Below, piece after piece: positions 7,055 through 11,273 of a DNA stretch of 11,273 nt. This DNA is from an uncultured Aquincola sp. (lineage in GTDB: Bacteria; Pseudomonadota; Gammaproteobacteria; Burkholderiales; Burkholderiaceae), in assembly GCA_937883885.1 (NCBI GenBank), contig CAKZXL010000569.1, positions 1 to 11,273 of the forward strand. Direction: 5' to 3'. How positions within the stretch are numbered: position 1 is the first letter of the stretch; each line of letters opens with the position of its first letter. Below the pieces are notes generated by a model. The model did not search any database. It was given only the letters and a program-made list of their open reading frames with translations, and was not told the origin of the DNA. The position numbers and the translations under genes are program-made.

Positions 7055-7870
7055 TCAGGAGAAATCGACCGCCTTGGCGACAGGTTCGGCGTGAAGCACG
7101 GCGATGTCAGCGTGGCCCGGGAGTCGCGGGAAGACGTCGAGTACACGAGGGTCGTGTCCGGGAATCACGTGGTAAGCACCGTCCGCGAGCGAGTCGATGG
7201 TGGCGTGGGCTTCGAGCATTCCCTCGAGGTCGACTACGATGGGGAACGGACTGCGCTCGCGGATGTTGGCCCAATAGTGGGCCGCGTCGCTCGCGAGCAC
7301 GATCTCCCCACGTTCGGTCGGCACGCACACCACCTGCAGACCCTTGGTGTGACCGCCCACGTGTTGCAGGAAGACGCCGTCTGCGACTTCGCTGCGCCCC
7401 GTGTGGAACACTAGGCGGCCCTCGAAGAGGCAGCGAATGGCGTTCATCACGTCCTTGGCTTCGAACGGCTTGCGCAGCGCGGCATGGCCCATGCAGCGGC
7501 CCGTGCAGTACGCCATCTCAGCGTCCTGGATGTGGATGCGCGCGTTTGGGAAGGCCAACAGGTTGCCGCAGTGGTCGTAGTGCATATGCGTGATGACCAC
7601 ATCGGTGACCTCGCTGGCTGCGATGCCCACGGCAGCAAGCATCTCCACGGGATTGTGCAGGTACGTGCGCTGGCGCTTGACGGCTGTCGCGGCGTCGAAG
7701 CCGGTGTCTACCACGATGGAGCGCTGAGCGTTGCGCACCACCCAGACGAAGAAGTCCAGCGGCATCAGGTCGTCGTCGTGGAAATCGGGAAAGATGAAGT
7801 TCTCTCGCGCGCGGCGACCTTGGTGCGTCGCGTAGCGCAGGGCATAGACCTCATAGGACGTCTTGCGCAC
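7055..7870 (-). CDS. MBL-fold hydrolase, N-acyl homoserine lactonase-like
   Basis: A 271-residue metallo-beta-lactamase-fold protein with a full dinuclear metal set: HMHYDH (His95, His97, Asp99, His100), His174 (VGGHTKG), Asp195 (LASDAAHYW) and His239 (VIPGHDP). Length and spacing match the AiiA/AttM lactonase group, which opens lactone rings. The AiiA catalytic tyrosine three residues after the metal Asp appears replaced by His198, with Tyr199 next, so an acyl-homoserine lactone substrate should not be assumed; another lactone, lactam or ester is possible. It starts at GTG 7870, with AGGAG 7-8 nt upstream that overlaps the end of the aminomutase gene; the intergenic gap is only 9 nt. It is cytoplasmic, with no signal peptide, and sits between the radical SAM and FAD enzymes, presumably acting in the same pathway. 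Confidence 0.9.
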   Translation of the reverse strand: MRKTSYEVYALRYATHQGRRARENFIFPDFHDDDLMPLDFFVWVVRNAQRSIVVDTGFDAATAVKRQRTYLHNPVEMLAAVGIAASEVTDVVITHMHYDHCGNLLAFPNARIHIQDAEMAYCTGRCMGHAALRKPFEAKDVMNAIRCLFEGRLVFHTGRSEVADGVFLQHVGGHTKGLQVVCVPTERGEIVLASDAAHYWANIRERSPFPIVVDLEGMLEAHATIDSLADGAYHVIPGHDPRVLDVFPRLPGHADIAVLHAEPVAKAVDFS

Positions 7871-7879
7871 GGGAACTCC

Positions 7880-9259
7880 TCAGTCCTGGATCGCGAGATC
7901 GCGCTTCAGCGCGGTCAATGGGACATGGTGCTCGAAGGCGCGGGGAGCGCGCGACGAGGCCTTCTCCTGGAAAAAGAACTTGTCCTGGCCGAACGCTGGC
8001 ACCAGCTGGTCGAACCATGTCGCCTTCGGATCGAACTTGGCGTAGAACGGACGACGCACCCACTCGGCGTTTCGCGCCTGCAGGAACTGCAGCGCGAACA
8101 CCTTTTCGCCGGCCAGGGTGACGATGCCGTCGACGACCACCTTGCCCGGATGCGCGCTCATCGACGGGCCGCGCACGGTGCGTGCCAGCCCGGAGATCTG
8201 CTTGTAGGCTGACTGGAACACCTCGTAGGCCCTTGCCAGCGGCAGCTCGAAGTAGTGGCTCGGGCCGGTGTCGCGCTCGACGAACATGTAGTACGGGATC
8301 GCGCCCAGCTTCACGCCGGTGGTCCACAGTTCTGCCCAGCCGTCCGGGTCCTCGTTGATGTGGCGGATCAGCGGAGACTGCAAGCGCAAGGTCGCCCCAG
8401 TCGACACGATGCGCCGCACCGCCGTCTGGGCGATCTGCGTGCGCAACTCCCGCGGATGGTTGTAGTGCCCCATGAGCGCCAGGTTCTTTCCGGCGGCCAC
8501 GACCTTCTCGAACAGGCGCAAGACATCGTCCGCATCCTTGTCGGTAACGAAGCGATGCGGCCAGTAGGCGACGGACTTGGTGCCGATGCGGATGTTCTGG
8601 ATGTGCGACAGCTCCGGCGCGAGCAGCGGCTCGATGTAGCCAGCCAGCGCGCGCGTGTTCATTACCATCGGATCGCCGCCCGTGATCAGGACGTCGGTGA
8701 CGTCCGGATGGCGCTTCAGGTATTCGACGAGGTCGGACGAGTCCTGGGCGTCGAACTTGAGTTCGTCCATACCCACGAACTGCGGCCAGCGGAAGCAGAA
8801 CGTGCAGTAAGCGTGGCACGACTGGCCGGCCTTGGGAAAGAACAGGACCGTCTCACGATATTTGTGCTGCAAGCCGCTCAGCGGCCGACCATCGAGATAC
8901 GGGACATTGTGAGTCATCTGCCCGGCCGGATGCGGGTTCATGCGCATCCGGATATCCCGGACCATTTTTTCTATCTTTGTCTCGCCGCGATCGAAAAGCA
9001 CCAAGTCGCGCAGTGCCTCATATTCATCCGCGGGCAGCATGTCGCGGTGGGGAAAGGTCAGGCGGTAAATCGGATCGTCGGGAACATTGCTCCAGTCGAT
9101 CAATTCTTCCATCACGTAGGGATTGACGCGGAAAGGCAATACCCGCGCGATCACGGATACGGATTCACGCAAGTCCTCCGGCATTTTTCCCCACTGCACC
9201 GTATTCTTGATGGTGTGGTGCGTGTAAGGCTTAAACTTCATCGCACTATCTGTGCTCAC
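7880..9259 (-). CDS. KamA-family radical SAM / PLP amino acid aminomutase homologue
   Basis: A 459-residue relative of lysine 2,3-aminomutase, which moves an amino group from C2 to C3 using SAM, a 4Fe-4S cluster and PLP. The CxxxCxxC motif is CHAYCTFC (Cys148, Cys152, Cys155). GGDP (194-197) is the SAM-binding motif. Arg157, just after the cluster motif, matches Arg134 of the clostridial enzyme, which binds the substrate carboxylate. Lys373 in SAHPGKVVVDG is the likely PLP lysine. The regions that should carry the two aspartates binding the lysine side-chain amine read FVERDTGPSHYF and TVRGPSMSAHPGK, so the substrate is probably not lysine. I prefer GTG 9259, preceded by AAGGAGG with 6-nt spacing. 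ATG 9373 is an in-frame alternative that also has a strong site and would give 497 residues. It is the first gene of the cassette operon. Confidence 0.92.
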   Translation of the reverse strand: MSTDSAMKFKPYTHHTIKNTVQWGKMPEDLRESVSVIARVLPFRVNPYVMEELIDWSNVPDDPIYRLTFPHRDMLPADEYEALRDLVLFDRGETKIEKMVRDIRMRMNPHPAGQMTHNVPYLDGRPLSGLQHKYRETVLFFPKAGQSCHAYCTFCFRWPQFVGMDELKFDAQDSSDLVEYLKRHPDVTDVLITGGDPMVMNTRALAGYIEPLLAPELSHIQNIRIGTKSVAYWPHRFVTDKDADDVLRLFEKVVAAGKNLALMGHYNHPRELRTQIAQTAVRRIVSTGATLRLQSPLIRHINEDPDGWAELWTTGVKLGAIPYYMFVERDTGPSHYFELPLARAYEVFQSAYKQISGLARTVRGPSMSAHPGKVVVDGIVTLAGEKVFALQFLQARNAEWVRRPFYAKFDPKATWFDQLVPAFGQDKFFFQEKASSRAPRAFEHHVPLTALKRDLAIQD

Positions 9260-9272
9260 GGGTTGCCTCCTT
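9257..9272 (-). promoter_or_regulatory. Strong ribosome binding site at the downstream aminomutase start
   Basis: AAGGAGG (9272-9266) lies 6 nt before GTG 9259, nearly a perfect match to the 16S anti-Shine-Dalgarno. It supports initiation just before the conserved-looking N-terminus KFKPYTHHTIKN. Confidence 0.75.
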
Positions 9273-9370
9273 GCTCGAAGAGCTATCGAATGGCGGAATG
9301 AGCCTCGAGTTTTAGAGGTTTCATCCGCAGCGGCATTGGCAGCCACTTGAGCAAGTGGATCGATGTTTTT

Positions 9371-9384
9371 CATCGACCCTCCTC
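9371..9384 (-). promoter_or_regulatory. Second strong ribosome binding site 114 nt upstream, in frame
   Basis: GAGGAGG (9384-9378) precedes ATG 9373 with a spacing of 4-5 nt. From this ATG the frame runs open for 38 codons (MKNIDPLAQVAANAAADETS and onward) directly into the aminomutase. Initiation here would give an extended protein or serve as a translated leader for the GTG start at 9259. Confidence 0.6.
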
Positions 9385-9571
9385 GTAGCAAGCCGCCTAA
9401 TGATTCCAAAGTATCTAGGCGGCTTCGGGTTGATACATCGTGGTGATCACAGAAGGCTGATGCGACTGAACACGTAAGGGAATACTCCACCTCGATAGAC
9501 GTAATGCAGTCACTCGCACCCGTAGCGGGCAGCCAACCATCCGGAGAAGATGCGCCGCACATTGCGAGGAC
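9374..9571 (-). other. Region between DUF2917 gene and aminomutase start
   Basis: These 198 bp should contain the promoter of the cassette operon unless it is read through from the DUF2917 gene. The clear features are the inverted repeat at 9390-9425 and the ribosome binding site at 9378-9384. I could not pick a convincing -35/-10 pair by eye; the region is less GC-rich than the flanking genes, as expected of a promoter. Confidence 0.4.
9390..9425. promoter_or_regulatory. 10-bp inverted repeat upstream of the cassette (operator or leader hairpin)
   Basis: AAGCCGCCTA (9390-9399) and TAGGCGGCTT (9416-9425) form a perfect 10-bp inverted repeat around a 16-nt AT-richer spacer, ending 5 nt before the upstream ribosome binding site of the aminomutase gene. 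It could be an operator for the LysR protein or the response regulator. It could equally be an mRNA hairpin that controls access to the ribosome binding site. Confidence 0.6.
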
Positions 9572-9889
9572 TCAAAGCGATGCCAGCGACTCGATACGCA
9601 GCACGCAGTGCGGCATCCCGTTGATGAACAGCCGCGCCCGACCCGCGGCGACATGGCGTTGGCCGGGCTCGAGCACGATGTCGCGGACGTCGCCGGCGAT
9701 CGTGATCCAGGCCGTGCCGGAGACGCAGGTCACCGCAACTTGGCCGGGACACACCATGCGCATGGGATGGTCCGGCTCGACTCTCACCAGGCGGCCGAGC
9801 GTGCCGAGGGGGCACTCGTGCACGAACGGCGCCTCCCCCTGCTGCTGTTGGGCAAGACCGGCGAGAACGCGGAGGTTGAGCTTTGGCAT
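9572..9889 (-). CDS. DUF2917 domain protein
   Basis: A 105-residue protein whose central part VTCVSGTAWITIAGDVRDIV (about 53-72), followed by LEPGQRHVAAGRARLFI, matches the DUF2917 family: short beta-rich, cupin-like proteins of unknown function common in Burkholderiales and often next to LysR genes. There is no signal peptide or membrane segment. I chose ATG 9889 because it fits family length and leaves a normal divergent intergenic region; an ATG at 9904 is an alternative, and neither has a strong Shine-Dalgarno. It is transcribed away from the LysR gene and in the same direction as the cassette, ending about 200 nt before it. Its role is unknown; co-regulation by the LysR protein is inferred from layout only. 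Confidence 0.75.
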   Translation of the reverse strand: MPKLNLRVLAGLAQQQQGEAPFVHECPLGTLGRLVRVEPDHPMRMVCPGQVAVTCVSGTAWITIAGDVRDIVLEPGQRHVAAGRARLFINGMPHCVLRIESLASL

Positions 9890-9918
9890 GTGGCGATTCC
9901 ACATTCGCGCCAAAGCAG

Positions 9919-9924
9919 GGTCAA
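9919..9924 (-). promoter_or_regulatory. Possible -35 element for the DUF2917 gene
   Basis: The minus strand reads TTGACC here, close to the TTGACA consensus, 30 nt before the DUF2917 start. A poor -10 match (TGGAAT) follows at 17-nt spacing. It is a weak assignment by eye. Confidence 0.25.
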
Positions 9925-9934
9925 ACGTGGATTC

Positions 9935-9950
9935 CGAATGGCGCCATTCG
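9935..9950. promoter_or_regulatory. Perfect 16-bp palindrome in the divergent intergenic region
   Basis: CGAATGGCGCCATTCG is a perfect palindrome midway between the divergent DUF2917 and LysR genes. It is framed by ATTCCG (9931-9936) and CGGAAT (9955-9960), and the segment ATTCGCGCC occurs at both 9903-9911 and 9946-9954. The site is a good operator candidate for LysR autoregulation and control of the DUF2917 gene. Confidence 0.5.
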
Positions 9951-10042
9951 CGCCCGGAATGCCAGCCGCCCGATCGCCGCGCCGCTGCGATGGACGGCTG
10001 TGCTACAAGCACGCCTACACAACACATAGAGTTCGCCAACGC

Positions 10043-10966
10043 GTGTCGATCCCGCTCGCCCAGTTGTCCGTGCTCGATCTGCTGCGCGGCTTCGTCGCCG
10101 TCGGCCGTCGCTCCAGCATCACGCTGGCAGCCCAGGAATTGCATCTCACTCAGTCGGCGGTCAGCCGGCAGATCATTGCGCTGGAGGAGCGCGTCGGCAT
10201 GAAGCTCCTGGTGCGTGGATACCGGTCGGTCTCGCTCACGCCCGCGGGCGAGCAGTTGTTCCGTGTCGCCGACCGCGCCCTCCTGCAATTGCAGGACGTG
10301 CTTGGCGAAATGCAGGCCGCCAACGTTCAGCGGCCGGTGCTGCTAACGGCGAGCATCGGCGTGACGGGCCTGTGGCTGCTGCCTCGGCTGAAGAAGTTCC
10401 AGCGGCTGCACCCGGGCGTAGACCTGCGCGTGTCGGCCAACAATCGCGTGCTAGACCCGCGCCACGAAGGCATCGACCTGGCGATTCGCTACACGGCGCC
10501 CGCGTTGGTCCCTGAAGGCAGCACGCGGCTGTTCGGCCATGCGATAGCGCCGGTGGCCCATCCCTCGCTGGGTATCCGGCAGCTTCGTTCAGCCCGGGCA
10601 ATATCGGATTACTCGCTGCTCGAATACGACGATTCGACCTACCCTTGGCTTCGCTGGTCGGACTGGTTCTCGTCGGTCGGCTGGCACGACGCCCGCCCCA
10701 AAAGCATGCAGCACTTCAACCAGTACGACCAGGTCATCCAGGCCGCCGTGGGCGGGCAGGGCATCGCACTGGGGCGCCTCGAGCTGATGCAGGAGATGCT
10801 TGACGAAGGCCGCCTGGAGCAAGTGGCACCGACCCGGCAAAGCGACGTGTCCGACCACTGCTACTGGCTGGTTCGCTCCGACGAGAGCCCGCGCGAGCAT
10901 GTGCGGCTCGTCGCCGACTGGATCGAGGACGAGGGGCGCGCGTCGGACTCCATCGTCAAGCGCTAG
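10043..10966 (+). CDS. LysR-family transcriptional regulator, GcvA-type
   Basis: A 307-residue regulator. The winged helix-turn-helix covers about residues 9-67, with ITLAAQELHLTQSAVSRQI (26-44) as the helix-turn-helix core and LTPAGEQLFRVA after it. The LysR substrate-binding domain follows from about 96; the segments WLLPRLKKFQRLHPGVDLRV and EGIDLAIRY resemble the GcvA/AmpR subgroup. The start is GTG 10043. The frame is open further upstream to 9608, but that part overlaps the DUF2917 gene and carries no family similarity. The Shine-Dalgarno is weak (AGAG about 11 nt away). It is divergent from the DUF2917 gene across 153 bp with a palindrome, the usual layout of an autoregulated LysR gene. 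It is the nearest candidate regulator of the aminomutase cassette, which is inference. Its inducer is unknown. Confidence 0.92.
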   Translation: MSIPLAQLSVLDLLRGFVAVGRRSSITLAAQELHLTQSAVSRQIIALEERVGMKLLVRGYRSVSLTPAGEQLFRVADRALLQLQDVLGEMQAANVQRPVLLTASIGVTGLWLLPRLKKFQRLHPGVDLRVSANNRVLDPRHEGIDLAIRYTAPALVPEGSTRLFGHAIAPVAHPSLGIRQLRSARAISDYSLLEYDDSTYPWLRWSDWFSSVGWHDARPKSMQHFNQYDQVIQAAVGGQGIALGRLELMQEMLDEGRLEQVAPTRQSDVSDHCYWLVRSDESPREHVRLVADWIEDEGRASDSIVKR

Positions 10967-11074
10967 TTAGTTGCGCTTCAATTGTTTGCGCAGCGCAGCC
11001 TTGCCGCGCTCGTTGACGCCGCAAACCTGGAAAACGTTCTTGGCCAGATCAAGGCCGATCGTCGTAATCTCCAT
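10967..11074 (-). pseudogene. IS110-family transposase, N-terminal fragment
   Basis: Reading from ATG 11074, this stretch encodes MEITTIGLDLAKNVFQVCGV followed by NERGKAALRKQLKRN and TAA at 10969-10967. It is the first 35 codons of an IS110-family transposase (DEDD type, normally about 340 residues); Asp9 in GLDLAK is the first acidic residue of the catalytic set. The rest is missing: the sequence ends exactly against the LysR stop codon (TAG 10964-10966), so the TAA was probably created at the junction. It is non-functional and marks a past insertion and deletion or a rearrangement. Confidence 0.85.
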
Positions 11075-11194
11075 GGCGGATGCCTCTTCCGATCAAGTGG
11101 CCGCCGACACATCCACTCTGGCACTTCGATGCCGTCAACGGGTGGGGGCTTTCATCCCATTGCCTACCACCGATCCCCCTTCAGCGAGCTTGCC
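11075..11194. mobile_element. Probable 5' end of the IS110 remnant and flank
   Basis: These 120 bp lie upstream of the transposase fragment and before the plus-strand DUF2185 gene. They contain no gene. Some of it is likely to be the non-coding leader of the insertion sequence, but IS110 elements lack conspicuous terminal repeats and I could not place the element boundary. Confidence 0.35.
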
Positions 11195-11273
11195 ATGTCC
11201 TCACTCACCTGCGTGGCCACCGAGGTGATCACCACCCACCAGAAACCCGTCGGCTATGCCTACCGCGAAAAGC
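11195..11273 (+). CDS. DUF2185 / Imm33-like protein, 5' part only
   Basis: The first 26 codons of a gene that runs off the window, starting at ATG 11195. The visible sequence is MSSLTCVATEVITTHQKP then VGYAYREK. The VGYxYRE segment is characteristic of the start of DUF2185 (Imm33-like) domains, which occur as immunity proteins in polymorphic toxin loci and as stand-alone proteins. With so little sequence and no visible toxin neighbour, an immunity role is only possible. The Shine-Dalgarno is weak. Confidence 0.6.
   Translation, partial: MSSLTCVATEVITTHQKPVGYAYREK

Noticed and set aside
7055..7870. Calling the hydrolase a quorum-quenching AHL lactonase
   Set aside because: The metal site fits the fold, but the catalytic Tyr position differs and the operon points to a metabolic substrate.
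7851..8819. 322-codon minus-strand frame
   Set aside because: It is a shifted frame inside the aminomutase gene, with Arg/Pro/Gly-rich shadow composition and no motifs.
7880..9259. Naming the gene kamA / lysine 2,3-aminomutase
   Set aside because: Cluster and PLP features fit the family, but the side-chain aspartates specific for lysine appear absent, so the substrate claim is unsupported.
8255..9301. 348-codon plus-strand frame
   Set aside because: It is antisense to the aminomutase gene; high-GC third positions of the real gene keep the opposite frame open.
7880..9562. Aminomutase reading frame extended to 9562 (560 residues)
   Set aside because: The extension beyond 9373 has no start with a ribosome binding site and runs through the inverted repeat and likely promoter region. 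Starts at 9259 or 9373 have excellent sites.
10971..11228. 85-codon plus-strand frame after the LysR gene
   Set aside because: It is antisense to the IS110 transposase fragment and overlaps the DUF2185 start; the transposase reading has clear family motifs.
1..11273. CRISPR arrays, tRNA or rRNA genes
   Set aside because: No regularly spaced repeats or recognisable tRNA/rRNA sequence were seen on reading through; covariance-model searches were not possible.

Overview
The window is GC-rich, densely coding DNA with GTG starts, overlapping stop/start codons and strong GGAGG-type ribosome binding sites. Together with the gene families present (GcvA-type LysR regulator paired with a DUF2917 gene, YbfB/YjiJ-type MFS transporter, IS110 remnant), it suggests a beta-proteobacterium of the order Burkholderiales. 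That is a judgement from gene style and content, not from a database search. Nearly all genes lie on the minus strand, so biological order runs from high to low coordinates.

Right edge (about 10970-11273): the first 79 bases of a plus-strand DUF2185/Imm33-like gene, and a 35-codon minus-strand stump of an IS110-family transposase that abuts the stop codon of the LysR gene. Regulatory block (9572-10966): a plus-strand LysR-family regulator transcribed away from a small minus-strand DUF2917 gene. Their 153-bp intergenic region holds a perfect 16-bp palindrome.

Central cassette (3921-9373, minus): a KamA-type radical SAM/PLP aminomutase homologue, an MBL-fold lactonase-like hydrolase, a 630-residue FAD/NAD(P)-binding protein and an MFS transporter. 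Junctions are very tight (9 nt, 12 nt, then a 4-nt overlap), so the four are very probably one operon. A GFA-family zinc protein follows after 30 nt. The cassette looks like a small-molecule pathway: an amino acid rearranged to a beta-amino acid, followed by oxidation, hydrolysis and transport. The aminomutase keeps its cluster cysteines, the carboxylate-binding arginine and a candidate PLP lysine. It appears to lack the two aspartates that bind the side-chain amine of lysine in true lysine 2,3-aminomutases, so the substrate is probably not lysine. This is the best candidate for an undescribed system.

Downstream minus-strand genes (695-3321): a single-domain cupin behind a TTGG tetranucleotide repeat, then a NarL-type response regulator and a soluble double-PAS histidine kinase whose genes overlap (GTGA). 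The kinase has no membrane segment, so it probably senses a cytoplasmic signal. Left edge: about 520 bp with no supported gene, then the start of a DUF1428 (YbaA-like) gene running off the window.
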